64,000 bases of DNA from Gracilimonas sediminicola (GTDB lineage Bacteria > Bacteroidota > Rhodothermia > Balneolales > Balneolaceae). Of this stretch, positions 23,857 through 32,205 are shown one piece after another. The translations under genes and the position numbers were made by a program. The DNA is taken from NCBI RefSeq assembly GCF_024320785.1, contig NZ_JANDBC010000003.1:62001-126000 (forward strand). Direction: 5' to 3'. A model generated the notes under the pieces. It was not told where the DNA came from. It did no database searches and was given only the letters and a program-made list of their open reading frames with translations. Position 1 is the first letter of the stretch; the number at the start of each line of letters is the position of its first letter.

Positions 23857-24669
23857 ATGAAATTTATAGGATCTATCTTCGATTTTTATTTGCAGAGCAG
23901 TATTCATGTAGGGCTTGCCGTAATGGCTCTTGCTGCGCTTTCGGTGATGCAATTTGGTTTTGTGCCGGAGCCAACGTTATTGCTTTTTATTTGGCTGGGA
24001 ACCATCTGCGGATATAATTTTGTGAAGTACGCCGGCATTTCAAACCGGCATCATCTTGAGATTACGAAGAATGTATTACTCATTCGGATTTTTACCGTGT
24101 GCAGCTTCGCCGGTTTATTGTACTTCGGCCGGTTACTTCCGGCCCATATTTGGTACACAACGGGAGTTGTGGGAGTGCTTACCGCTTTGTACACCATTCC
24201 ATTCTTCAGGCAAAAGAACCTGAGGAGTTTCAAAGGAGCTAAAGTATTTGTGATCGCCGCAGTCTGGGTCGGGTTTACCGTTGTACTGCCCCTTCAATAC
24301 CATTACATGAGTTTTTTGAGTGAACGGGTTCTTCTGCAAAGTGCAGAGATATTCTTATTTGTGATAGTCCTGATGCTACCCTTTGAGATTCGGGATCTGA
24401 AATATGATATGCCTCACCTTGTGACTATTCCGCAAATGATGGGAGTTCAGAAAACGAAGTGGCTTGGAACGGCCTTGGTGGGTGTAATAGCTATCCTCAT
24501 TTACCTTCAGAAGTATGTTTACGCCTCCTATATGCCGATGAACTTCGGTGTATTAGGGATTCTTCTGATGGCGGTCTGGTTCAGCCGTGAAAATCAGGGC
24601 AGGTATTACGCTTCTTTTTGGGTGGAGAGCATTCCGATCGTTTGGCTGGTGGCGTATTTGTTTATATAG
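23857..24669 (+). CDS. UbiA-like polytopic membrane protein with degenerate active site
   Basis: A 270-residue protein with about eight membrane helices. Its layout is that of the UbiA prenyltransferase superfamily as found in Bacteroidota: GTICGYNFVKYAGI at the place of the first Asp-rich motif (normally NDxxDxxxD), YTIPFFRQKNLRSFKGAKVFVIAAVW in the middle, and FEIRDLKYD at the second motif (DxxxD kept). The first metal-binding motif is therefore lost while the second remains, making a working prenyltransferase doubtful. No clear operon partner; it lies between two minus-strand genes. Confidence 0.55.
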   Translation: MKFIGSIFDFYLQSSIHVGLAVMALAALSVMQFGFVPEPTLLLFIWLGTICGYNFVKYAGISNRHHLEITKNVLLIRIFTVCSFAGLLYFGRLLPAHIWYTTGVVGVLTALYTIPFFRQKNLRSFKGAKVFVIAAVWVGFTVVLPLQYHYMSFLSERVLLQSAEIFLFVIVLMLPFEIRDLKYDMPHLVTIPQMMGVQKTKWLGTALVGVIAILIYLQKYVYASYMPMNFGVLGILLMAVWFSRENQGRYYASFWVESIPIVWLVAYLFI

Positions 24670-24672
24670 TTT

Positions 24673-24710
24673 AAGCATGTTTGTAAAGCACAGGGGTGAA
24701 CCACATGCTT
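24673..24710. other. Inverted repeat between convergent genes
   Basis: AAGCATGT (24673-24680) and ACATGCTT (24703-24710) flank a 22-base spacer in the 139-bp space between the convergent UbiA-like and rlmD genes. No T run follows on either strand, so it is not a clear terminator. Confidence 0.3.
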
Positions 24711-24808
24711 GTGTACTTGAACAGGCCAAAACCCAGCTCAAATGTGTATTAAGATCCAAATTCATTGCTGTAAACAAGCAAAGCCTTTCAGGGCTGAAGC
24801 AACTTGTA

Positions 24809-26218
24809 TTAATCCCGAAGCTTCAGCTTGGCTACCGCTTCAATGTGATAGGTTTGAGGGAACATATCCACCGGCTGCACTTCTTCGATCTCATACACTT
24901 CCTTTAGTTCTTTCAGGTCGCGCGCCATGGTGGAGCTGTTACAGCTTACGTATACAATGCGAGGGACTTTCAGCTCACAAAGCCGTTCAACCACATCCGG
25001 GTGCATGCCGGCGCGGGGAGGGTCGGTGATCAGTACATTGGGAGCCCCGTATTCATCTACCACTTCCTGGGTAAATACATCTTTCATATCTCCCTTAATG
25101 AAAGAAACATTCCCGACTTCATTCTCTTTTGCGTTGAACCGTGCATTTTCAACGGCCACATCCACCAGTTCGATTCCCAGAACGTGCTTGGCCGGTTTGC
25201 TCATAAATAAACTCAGGGTACCCACTCCGCAATACAGGTCATACACAACATCACCGTCTTCCAGTTCGGCGTAATCCCGGGCAATTTCATACAGCTTTTC
25301 TGCTTGTGCGGTATTGGTTTGAAAAAATGCATTGGGGTGAATCTTGAAGGTAAATTCCCCGATTTTATCGACAATGTAACCCGGGCCGTGCAGCACTTTC
25401 TCAAAGCGTCCGACTGCCGTTGGACTTTTCGTATCGTTCACATTATTCACGATGGTGGTGATGAAGGAGAATTCATCAAGCAAGGCTTTTGTCATCTTTT
25501 GCATTACTTCCTGATCATCCTGGTACGTCACCAGGTTCACCATAAAGTCATCGGTGTGATGGGAGTTTCGGATCATCACGTGCCGCATAAAACCGGTGTT
25601 TTCAAAGGTATCGTACGGTTCAATGCCGTGCTCAATGCAGTAGCTTCTCACGAAATCCAGAATCTCAAACGATTCTTTCACCTGCAGGTGACATTCCTTC
25701 AAGTTCAGGATTTTATCAAAACGCCCCGGGGCATGAAGTCCGGCTGCAAAGGCAGAATCATCCACATACTCATCGCTCCGGATTTCTTCTTCCGTGAGCC
25801 AGCGGCGTGAGCTGATGCTGTACTCCATCTTATTCCGGTAGTAAAACTCCTGATCGGCACCGACTGCTTCTTTGACGATGGAACCATCCAGCCCGCCAAT
25901 TCGCTCGATGTGATCCCGAACCTGCTGGCTTTTGAACTCAATCTGTTTCTGGTAGGGGATATGCTGCCAGCTGCAACCGCCACAGACTTTGGCATGCTGG
26001 CACTTAGGCTCAATGCGGTGCGGACTGGGTTCCAACACCTCAAGCAGTTTTGCCTCCCGGTGCTTCTTTTTCTTTTTAACGATTCGGGCTTTTACTTTAT
26101 CTCCCGGGGTGGTGCCGGGTACAAATACGGCAAGTCCATCCACCTTTGCCAAACCTTTACCCTTAAACGCCGCATCTATAATTTCGAGTTCTACTTCCTG
26201 ACCTTTTTTAAGCGACAT
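24809..26218 (-). CDS. rlmD: 23S rRNA (uracil-C5)-methyltransferase RlmD
   Basis: RlmD/RumA methylates U1939 of 23S rRNA using SAM. The N-terminal TRAM domain (VELEIIDAAFKGKGLAKVDG) is followed by iron-sulfur Cys ligands at about residues 73, 79 and 82 (CQHAKVCGGCSW) with a fourth in LKECHLQ, then the SAM-binding VYDLYCGVGTLSLFM and the catalytic Cys in VSCNSSTMARDL. FFQTNTAQAEKLY is also typical. The 469-residue length is normal. It starts 2 bp after the stop of the cyclic-nucleotide-domain gene and is probably co-transcribed with it. Confidence 0.93.
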   Translation of the reverse strand: MSLKKGQEVELEIIDAAFKGKGLAKVDGLAVFVPGTTPGDKVKARIVKKKKKHREAKLLEVLEPSPHRIEPKCQHAKVCGGCSWQHIPYQKQIEFKSQQVRDHIERIGGLDGSIVKEAVGADQEFYYRNKMEYSISSRRWLTEEEIRSDEYVDDSAFAAGLHAPGRFDKILNLKECHLQVKESFEILDFVRSYCIEHGIEPYDTFENTGFMRHVMIRNSHHTDDFMVNLVTYQDDQEVMQKMTKALLDEFSFITTIVNNVNDTKSPTAVGRFEKVLHGPGYIVDKIGEFTFKIHPNAFFQTNTAQAEKLYEIARDYAELEDGDVVYDLYCGVGTLSLFMSKPAKHVLGIELVDVAVENARFNAKENEVGNVSFIKGDMKDVFTQEVVDEYGAPNVLITDPPRAGMHPDVVERLCELKVPRIVYVSCNSSTMARDLKELKEVYEIEEVQPVDMFPQTYHIEAVAKLKLRD

Positions 26219-26220
26219 AT

Positions 26221-26769
26221 TTATACTTTCTCTTCTCTGTTTGCTTCGTAATACGTTTGAAATTGAATGTTGAGGGCCAGCTGTTCACTTGAAACTTCGG
26301 CAAGTTTCCGGGCCGTTGTTTCCAGCTGACGTAAAGCGATGTTGGTAAGTGTTTGCAAAAATTTAACGGCTATTTGAGGATGCCGGTCTCGTAGGACTTC
26401 AAAATCCGGTTTGAAAAACCCGAGCAGGTCACAATCGGTGACGCAACGTGCTGAGGACTTTCTCCTCAAATTATATCCAATGGAAAGTGCTCCGAAGCTA
26501 TCCGGCGATTCCAGCTCAAGTTCAGAAATAATACCCTCTGCTGTTTCATCATCCGGGTTTCCAATGGTGAGTTGTATTTTCCCTTTTTCGATGAAGTACA
26601 TGCCGGTACCGGGATCGTTTTTGTAGAATACGTATTCGCCCTCTTTGTAGCTTCGGCGGTGGCAAAGTTGCAGAAACTCATAGCGTTCAGCCGGGTTGAG
26701 GTTTGCCAGGAACTTCGACTTGAAGACGATATTCGACTGATCTTTTAAGCGACTTAATTTATCAAACAT
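26221..26769 (-). CDS. Cyclic-nucleotide-binding domain protein without DNA-binding domain
   Basis: A 182-residue Crp-type cyclic-nucleotide-binding domain: KSKFLANLNPAERYEFLQLCHRRSYKEGEYVFYKNDPGTGMYFIEKGKIQLTI is the beta-roll opening, and SFGALSIGYNLRRKSSARCVTDCDLLGF the phosphate-binding cassette region. The C-terminal part is a long helix (LTNIALRQLETTARKLAEVS) as in the Crp dimerisation helix, but no helix-turn-helix follows. It may act as a sensor subunit or adaptor. It is placed between a BamA/TamA-like gene and rlmD. The ligand is not predictable; the phosphate-binding Arg-Ser pair appears only as RKSSAR. Confidence 0.78.
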   Translation of the reverse strand: MFDKLSRLKDQSNIVFKSKFLANLNPAERYEFLQLCHRRSYKEGEYVFYKNDPGTGMYFIEKGKIQLTIGNPDDETAEGIISELELESPDSFGALSIGYNLRRKSSARCVTDCDLLGFFKPDFEVLRDRHPQIAVKFLQTLTNIALRQLETTARKLAEVSSEQLALNIQFQTYYEANREEKV

Positions 26770-26786
26770 AGCACCTGTGATTGAGG

Positions 26787-29195
26787 TTAAAAGGAGTGAC
26801 CGATCCCAAAACTGAAATATAGCTGCTTGTTGTTTAACCAGCCATCCTGAAGGTCGTGCAGGCGGAAGGCAAAATCAAACCGAACTACCACATATTCCCA
26901 ATCTAAACGTAAACCCGGTCCGCTGCCCACAGCAATTTGGTTATAAAAATTGTCAAAACGAAAACGACCTTGTTCAAGCCTGTCTTGGTTGTTTTCATCG
27001 CGGAAATCATTTTCAGGACCGTACCACACATTGCCGGCATCCACGAATAGGGCAGCCATCCAGTTGGCACCCAGAAAGTCCCGGATGAAAGTTTGCCGTA
27101 CTTCGCTAAAGGCAGCCAGCTTGATTTCACCGCCGGGAATGTTCACGTTGTCGGTAGAGATATCACCCGGTCCAAGCTGGAACGGAGCCCAGCCACGAAT
27201 ATCATTACTTCCTCCTGCAAAAAACCTTCGGTTAAGCGGGATAGAGTTGGAGCCTCCGTAAGGTTGGGCAAAACCACCAAAAAGTCTCCAGGCAAATACT
27301 CCTGAATTTGAAATGGGGACGTAGCGACGATAATCTGCAGAAAGCTTTACAAAACGGCTGTAGCTTAAATCGTTATCACTCAAACCAAACAGGGAGGGAA
27401 GATTGCCTTCCAGCGTGTCTGGTGTTGAAATATGATTGTCAATCAGGTAGGGGATGTTACCACCCACCGAAATGGAATACTCACTGAAATACCCGCGATT
27501 TCTTTTAATAAGATCCGTGTTTTGGCTTCGGAATGTATATCGTATGATGGATGATACCTGCGGCTCAAAATCCTCCAGAATACGCTGCAGTTCAAAGGCA
27601 TCTACGATGGTGCCATCCTGAAGGGTATCGGTACCAAATTCATTGCGAAGGTTTCGGATGTAGGCATCGGATGGGTTGGTATCCACCAAATCCAGTTCAA
27701 TTAAGTCCAGGAAACTGGAATAATTGGGGGTGTGATTAACTTCATACCGCATGTTAAAACCCACGTCAGAGTTTATATCGAATAACAGCTGATCGGAACG
27801 GCTATAGGATAACAAGTATCGGGTTACACCACTGGTAAAGCCCGGACGGTTATCAAGAGTGCGGAATGGGAAGTTCAAGCGGGGAACAGAGTACTCAGCT
27901 CTCAATTCGTAGCTTCGGAATACGGAAGATTGAGTGGCAGTGGTGTCAATTTCTTCCAAAACAGCCGGGCTCACAAACTCGAAACTGGCATTGGCACCGA
28001 TAATCAGGTTTTCTGCATTTCCGAATACATTGTTATTGTTGTAATCGATTCCAAAACCTGTACCGTAACCATATCGCTTCATCCCAAACAGTTCGGTAGA
28101 AATACTGTGTTTGGTAAGGGTTTGAAGGTCAAAGTAAACCGGAATTTCTTCTCTGTTGAAGTCCGGCAGGGCCTGGTTCTCGTTCTGCCCGAAGCGTTGT
28201 ATGTAAAGCATCCCGAGATTCTGAAACTCATTTACCGTCTCCAGATATAAAGAGTGATTGTAAATGGAACCCGGCTTAAACAGCAGCTGACTGGAAAGCA
28301 AGCTAAAGTGAGATTGCGTACCCGGTTCTTTCTGCAGATATATCACATTCGAAGAATCCACGGTATGTGGAGGGCCGATCAGAGTATCTTTTTGGGTATA
28401 ATTAACGGGAGGTTCTTCGTCACTTAAACGAACCCTGATATCGCCGAAACGATAAATCTCTCCGGGATTCACCTGGTACAACACATCGAGGGTGTTGGCT
28501 GAAGTGGAATCGGGCTTCACCAAAGCAATGACGGAATCCCGCTGAACGGAGGCATACCCATTATTCTTCAGGAAGGTGATGATCCGTTGCTGCTCATTGC
28601 TGAGCTCCTGTGAACTGTACTGACGGTTTACACGGTAAGTGTTTTCATCAATACGTCCTTTGGTAAGGATGCTTTGTTCCAGGAAGTTCACCCTCTTTTG
28701 AGGATCTGAAAATCCCGGTATTCCCCGGTACGAAATGGTATTGATGAAATAAGGCTCACCTTCATCTATAATAAAAGAGACCTCAATTTTATCGGTCCGG
28801 TACTCTACAATGGTTGTATCTACCGCCACATCCAAAAAACCCAGCGACTCGTAGTACAGGGCAATCCGCTCCATATCGTTGGCAACGGTTTGCAGGTTCA
28901 GGTAGGTGGGGTCTTCACCAAATATTCCATTCGACAAGTTCCAGATAAAGTACCAGGGGGTAAAGCGTGGGATTCCGAGGAATTCGCGATTGGTACGGGT
29001 TCTTACCAGCGTTTCTAAAGTGCGGTCTTTGATGTTTTCATTTCCTGAAAACCGGATACGGCGCACTACATCTTCGGTGTTGGTGCTTTCCTGAGTTTGT
29101 TGAGCATAAATTTCTGCAGGGTGAATGATACCCACCCATGCAAAAATACATAGCAGAAATGTGATTCTAAGTAGGCTGTAGATAGATGCAAGCAA
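26787..29195 (-). CDS. BamA/TamA-type outer membrane protein with POTRA domains
   Basis: An 802-residue Omp85-superfamily protein. A signal peptide ends near residue 31 (EIYAQQ), followed by POTRA-like domains (VVRRIRFSGNENIKDRTLETLV; YYESLGFLDVAVDTTIVEY; GEPYFINTISYRG) and a C-terminal barrel with GGSNDIRGWAPFQLGPGD, the conserved lid-lock loop, ending in KQLYFSFGIGHSF with a terminal Phe typical of outer membrane barrels. It inserts or exports proteins at the outer membrane; whether it is TamA or a BamA paralogue is unclear. The start is TTG. A terminator of the upstream DUF2795 gene overlaps its leader, so it probably has its own promoter. Confidence 0.88.
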   Translation of the reverse strand: MLASIYSLLRITFLLCIFAWVGIIHPAEIYAQQTQESTNTEDVVRRIRFSGNENIKDRTLETLVRTRTNREFLGIPRFTPWYFIWNLSNGIFGEDPTYLNLQTVANDMERIALYYESLGFLDVAVDTTIVEYRTDKIEVSFIIDEGEPYFINTISYRGIPGFSDPQKRVNFLEQSILTKGRIDENTYRVNRQYSSQELSNEQQRIITFLKNNGYASVQRDSVIALVKPDSTSANTLDVLYQVNPGEIYRFGDIRVRLSDEEPPVNYTQKDTLIGPPHTVDSSNVIYLQKEPGTQSHFSLLSSQLLFKPGSIYNHSLYLETVNEFQNLGMLYIQRFGQNENQALPDFNREEIPVYFDLQTLTKHSISTELFGMKRYGYGTGFGIDYNNNNVFGNAENLIIGANASFEFVSPAVLEEIDTTATQSSVFRSYELRAEYSVPRLNFPFRTLDNRPGFTSGVTRYLLSYSRSDQLLFDINSDVGFNMRYEVNHTPNYSSFLDLIELDLVDTNPSDAYIRNLRNEFGTDTLQDGTIVDAFELQRILEDFEPQVSSIIRYTFRSQNTDLIKRNRGYFSEYSISVGGNIPYLIDNHISTPDTLEGNLPSLFGLSDNDLSYSRFVKLSADYRRYVPISNSGVFAWRLFGGFAQPYGGSNSIPLNRRFFAGGSNDIRGWAPFQLGPGDISTDNVNIPGGEIKLAAFSEVRQTFIRDFLGANWMAALFVDAGNVWYGPENDFRDENNQDRLEQGRFRFDNFYNQIAVGSGPGLRLDWEYVVVRFDFAFRLHDLQDGWLNNKQLYFSFGIGHSF

Positions 29196-29205
29196 GGTAA
29201 TACAG

Positions 29206-29235
29206 AAAAAACGGCTGTTCTTTACAGAACAACCG
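29206..29235 (-). terminator. Intrinsic terminator of the DUF2795 gene
   Basis: On the minus strand a 10-bp stem, CGGTTGTTCT with AGAACAGCCG across a 4-base loop (29212-29235), is followed by six T residues (29206-29211). One G-T pair is present. It sits 24 bp after the DUF2795 stop and 10 bp before the Omp85 start codon. Confidence 0.85.
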
Positions 29236-29258
29236 CAGCCTCTGTTGAGGATTAGTTA

Positions 29259-29513
29259 TTAAACGTCGTCGTAATCGAATCCTTCGTCTTCTTCATTATG
29301 AAAGAAGTCTTCTTTTCGGATGTAGTCGGGCCAGATATCTTCAATACCTTCATATACAGGCTCTTCACCTTGTTCGATTTCTTCAAGCTCTTCGAGATTT
29401 ACAATAACCTGGTTAGGCAAGCCATTGCGTTCTGCCCATTCAATAAGTTCTTCCCGGGTGGCCGGGAAAGGGGCATCATCTAAAGCTGCGGCTAATTCAA
29501 CGGTCCAAATCAT
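29259..29513 (-). CDS. DUF2795 domain protein, small acidic
   Basis: An 84-residue strongly acidic protein. Its first half, WTVELAAALDDAPFPATREELIEWAERNGLPNQVIVNLEELEE, matches the DUF2795 helical fold that resembles small DNA- or protein-binding helix bundles, and the tail is Glu/Asp-rich with several aromatic residues (FFHNEEDEGFDYDDV). Function is unknown. It ends with a strong terminator and is transcribed divergently from tatA across 151 AT-rich base pairs containing the palindrome AACACATGTGTT. Confidence 0.82.
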   Translation of the reverse strand: MIWTVELAAALDDAPFPATREELIEWAERNGLPNQVIVNLEELEEIEQGEEPVYEGIEDIWPDYIRKEDFFHNEEDEGFDYDDV

Positions 29514-29549
29514 AGTTAAGTAATTATTTTAGAATGAATGAGTGTAATA

Positions 29550-29561
29550 AACACATGTGTT
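29550..29561. promoter_or_regulatory. Palindromic operator candidate between DUF2795 and tatA
   Basis: AACACATGTGTT is a perfect 12-bp palindrome in the divergent region, 37 bp upstream of the DUF2795 start. An extra half-site AACACA lies near 29567. It could control either direction. Confidence 0.3.
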
Positions 29562-29619
29562 GATAAAACACAAGTGAATAAATAAAATTTTTGTTCCAAA
29601 TTCGTGCCGAAAATATTGT

Positions 29620-29627
29620 TATCTTCG
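29620..29627 (+). promoter_or_regulatory. Bacteroidota-type -7 promoter element of tatA
   Basis: TATCTTCG followed by CAC closely resembles the Bacteroidota -7 consensus TAnnTTTG and lies 38 bp before the tatA ATG. A well-spaced -33 TTG was not found, so this is tentative. Confidence 0.3.
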
Positions 29628-29664
29628 CACAAATACATCAACTAAATCCTGAGAGGATTATTTT

Positions 29665-29883
29665 ATGTTTAACAGTTTAGGTGCACCTGAAATTCTCATT
29701 ATTGCCATCATGGTTTTGGTACTTTTCGGAGCAAAACGCATTCCGGAATTGGCTCGTGGATTAGGGCAGGGAATTAAAGAATTCCGCCAGGCTTCAAAAG
29801 ACATCAAAAAAGAAATTGAAGACAGTTCCCGCGATATAAATGATGCGGCTAATCACGAAGAAACCTCTTCTAAAAGCAAATAA
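29665..29883 (+). CDS. tatA: Twin-arginine translocase subunit TatA/TatE
   Basis: A 72-residue TatA-family protein. One N-terminal membrane helix (PEILIIAIMVLVLF), the FGAKRIPELARGLGQGIKEFR hinge and amphipathic helix, and a charged tail (KDIKKEIEDSSRDIN) are all standard. TatA forms the variable pore that moves folded proteins, usually with bound cofactors, across the inner membrane. It heads a plus-strand operon with gatA 9-18 bp downstream. TatC is not in this window. Confidence 0.93.
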   Translation: MFNSLGAPEILIIAIMVLVLFGAKRIPELARGLGQGIKEFRQASKDIKKEIEDSSRDINDAANHEETSSKSK

Positions 29884-29901
29884 ACCCAGAAATTGAACTA
29901 C

Positions 29902-31425
29902 ATGACTATTACAGAGACTCGAGAAAAAGTCTTATCAGGAGAACTAAAACTTCGAGAACTTGTAGAGCAGTACAGAAAAGAAATTGAGACCCATAATTCG
30001 GAAATCAATGCCTATGTAGCCACCGATTTTGAGGGGGCTCTTGCCCGGGCCGATGAGGTTCAAAAAAAGGTTGATAACGGTGCCGCCGGAAAGCTTGCCG
30101 GGGTGGTGATGGGAATCAAAGACGTGATTTCTGAGCGAGGAAAGAAGCTAACCTGTGCGTCAAAGATACTTGAGAACTTCGAAAGCGTGTATGATGCCAC
30201 CGTAATTGAACGACTTCGGGAAGAAGACGCCATCTTTATCGGGCGACTTAATATGGATGAATTTGCGATGGGCTCCACCAACGAGTACAGCAATTTCGGT
30301 CCTGTTAAGAATCCCCAAAATACTGATAAAGTGCCCGGTGGTTCGTCAGGCGGGAGTGCAGCTGCTGTAGCTTCCGGAATGGCCATGACAACCTTAGGTT
30401 CAGATACCGGTGGTTCCATTCGTCAGCCCGCTTCGTATTGTGGTGTTGTTGGGTTGAAGCCTACTTATGGTCGGGTTTCACGATACGGACTGGTTGCATT
30501 TGCTTCTTCATTTGATTGTATCGGTCCGCTGGCTAATTCAGTGGAAGACACCGCCCGCATTTTAGATGTCATCGCCGGCTTTGATGAACGGGACAACACT
30601 TCATCACACCGTGAGAAAGATGACTATGTGGGTGCGGTTCAAAATCCAGACAAGAATATTAAAATCGGGGTGCCTGAGGAATTTTTTGGTGAAGGTCTTG
30701 ATGAGGAAATCAAAAAAGGTATCGAAGAAGTACTGGATAAGCTGGAAGCAGATGGGGCCGAGTTGGTTCCCATTCATCTGCCTCATACCAAATATGGAAT
30801 CTCCACTTATTATATTTTAGCTACAGCTGAAGCCTCCAGTAACCTGGCCCGATATGATGGAATTCGGTACGGGCACCGCGCTGATAAGGATGAGATGCGG
30901 GATGAGCTCAAAAAAGAAGAGCAGGCTTTAAAAGAAGCATTCGAACAGGCCAAAGGCGAAGAAAAAATTGAGCTACAGGAAAAACTTTCAAAGCTGGATT
31001 CTCCGCTCATTCGCTTGTATAAAAAATCCAGAACCGAAGGGTTTGGAACGGAAGTAAAGCGGCGTATTATGCTGGGGACCTACGTATTGAGTGCGGGTTA
31101 TTATGATGCCTACTACGGTAAAGCCCAAAAAGTGCGCCGACTCATACAGAACGATTATAAGGAAGCCTTCAAAAAAGTGGACGTAATCGTAAGCCCTACG
31201 GCGCCAACCACGGCTTTTGACTTAGGATCTAAAATGGATGATCCCGTGCAAATGTACCTGAACGATGTATATACCATTACAGCTAACCTGGCCGGTATTT
31301 GTGGAATCAGTGTTCCTGCGGGTACACACAGTAACGGACTTCCTTACGGCATTCAGTTTATGGGAGACAGCTTCCAGGAAACCAAGGTTCTGAATGCTGC
31401 ACGACTTGTAGAACTCCAATCATAA
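29902..31425 (+). CDS. gatA: Aspartyl/glutamyl-tRNA amidotransferase subunit A
   Basis: GatA supplies ammonia from glutamine to convert Glu-tRNA(Gln), and often Asp-tRNA(Asn), to the amidated form. The amidase-signature triad is present: Lys in VMGIKDVISE, Ser in PGGSSGGSAAAVASG and the nucleophile Ser in DTGGSIRQPASYCGVVGLKPTYGRVSRYGLVAFASS. The length of about 507 residues is normal. A TTG at 29893 also opens the frame, but ATG at 29902 (MTITETREKV) is preferred as it follows the usual pattern. It is the second gene of a plus-strand operon. GatB and GatC are elsewhere. Confidence 0.95.
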   Translation: MTITETREKVLSGELKLRELVEQYRKEIETHNSEINAYVATDFEGALARADEVQKKVDNGAAGKLAGVVMGIKDVISERGKKLTCASKILENFESVYDATVIERLREEDAIFIGRLNMDEFAMGSTNEYSNFGPVKNPQNTDKVPGGSSGGSAAAVASGMAMTTLGSDTGGSIRQPASYCGVVGLKPTYGRVSRYGLVAFASSFDCIGPLANSVEDTARILDVIAGFDERDNTSSHREKDDYVGAVQNPDKNIKIGVPEEFFGEGLDEEIKKGIEEVLDKLEADGAELVPIHLPHTKYGISTYYILATAEASSNLARYDGIRYGHRADKDEMRDELKKEEQALKEAFEQAKGEEKIELQEKLSKLDSPLIRLYKKSRTEGFGTEVKRRIMLGTYVLSAGYYDAYYGKAQKVRRLIQNDYKEAFKKVDVIVSPTAPTTAFDLGSKMDDPVQMYLNDVYTITANLAGICGISVPAGTHSNGLPYGIQFMGDSFQETKVLNAARLVELQS

Positions 31426-31440
31426 AACTACTCCACACTT

Positions 31441-32205
31441 ATGAACAGGCTGAAAGGTAAAACGGCAATTGTAACCGGAGCTACCGCAGGTATTGGTTAC
31501 AAAACCACGGAGCTTTTGGCTGAACAAGGGGTACATCTCGTAGTTACCGGTCGCCGTGAGGAAAGGCTGGAGGAGATCAAAGAAAAGCTCGAATCAGAGT
31601 ATGAGGTAAAGGTTCAAACAGCCGCTTTTGATATACGTGATGCTGATGCCTGTCGGTCTTTTGTAGAATCACTGACAGCCAACATAGATCTTCTGGTGAA
31701 TAACGCCGGCCTTGCCAAAGGAACCGACCCGGTTTACGATGCAGAGTTTGATGACTGGAATACTATGATTGATACGAATGTCAAAGGACTGCTGTATTTG
31801 TCCCGGCTTATCATCCCGCAAATGAAAGAACGAAACACCGGGCATATTATAAATGTGGGTTCTACGGCAGGTCACGAATCCTATGCCGGGGGAGTGGTTT
31901 ACACCGCCACAAAACATGCCGTAAAGGCCATTACCGAATCGACCAAGAAAGATCTGCATGGGACAGAAGTCCGTGTGAGTATGGTATCGCCCGGACTGGT
32001 GGAAACTGAGTTCAGCGAAGTACGTTTTAAAGGCGACAAAGAAAAAGCGGCAGAGGTTTATAAAGGAATGAAGCCGCTGGTTGCTCAGGATATTGCCGAA
32101 ATCATCGTTTTTGTAGCGAACCGTCCGGCCCACGTGAATATTATGGACACCATTATTTATCCTACCGCCCAATCTTCAGCAACAATGGTACACCGAGATG
32201 TATAA
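31441..32205 (+). CDS. Short-chain dehydrogenase/reductase (YdfG-like)
   Basis: A 254-residue classical SDR. The cofactor motif TGATAGIG and VVTGRREERLEE (Arg after the second strand, favouring NADP) begin the Rossmann fold; NNAGLAKG and the active-site Ser and Tyr-x3-Lys (GSTAGHESYAGGVVYTATKHA) are intact. NVKGLLYLSRLIIPQM and the C-terminal PAHVNIMDTIIYPTAQS resemble 3-hydroxy acid / serine dehydrogenase YdfG. The substrate is not certain. It overlaps the next gene by 8 bp, so translation is coupled within the gatA operon. Confidence 0.9.
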   Translation: MNRLKGKTAIVTGATAGIGYKTTELLAEQGVHLVVTGRREERLEEIKEKLESEYEVKVQTAAFDIRDADACRSFVESLTANIDLLVNNAGLAKGTDPVYDAEFDDWNTMIDTNVKGLLYLSRLIIPQMKERNTGHIINVGSTAGHESYAGGVVYTATKHAVKAITESTKKDLHGTEVRVSMVSPGLVETEFSEVRFKGDKEKAAEVYKGMKPLVAQDIAEIIVFVANRPAHVNIMDTIIYPTAQSSATMVHRDV

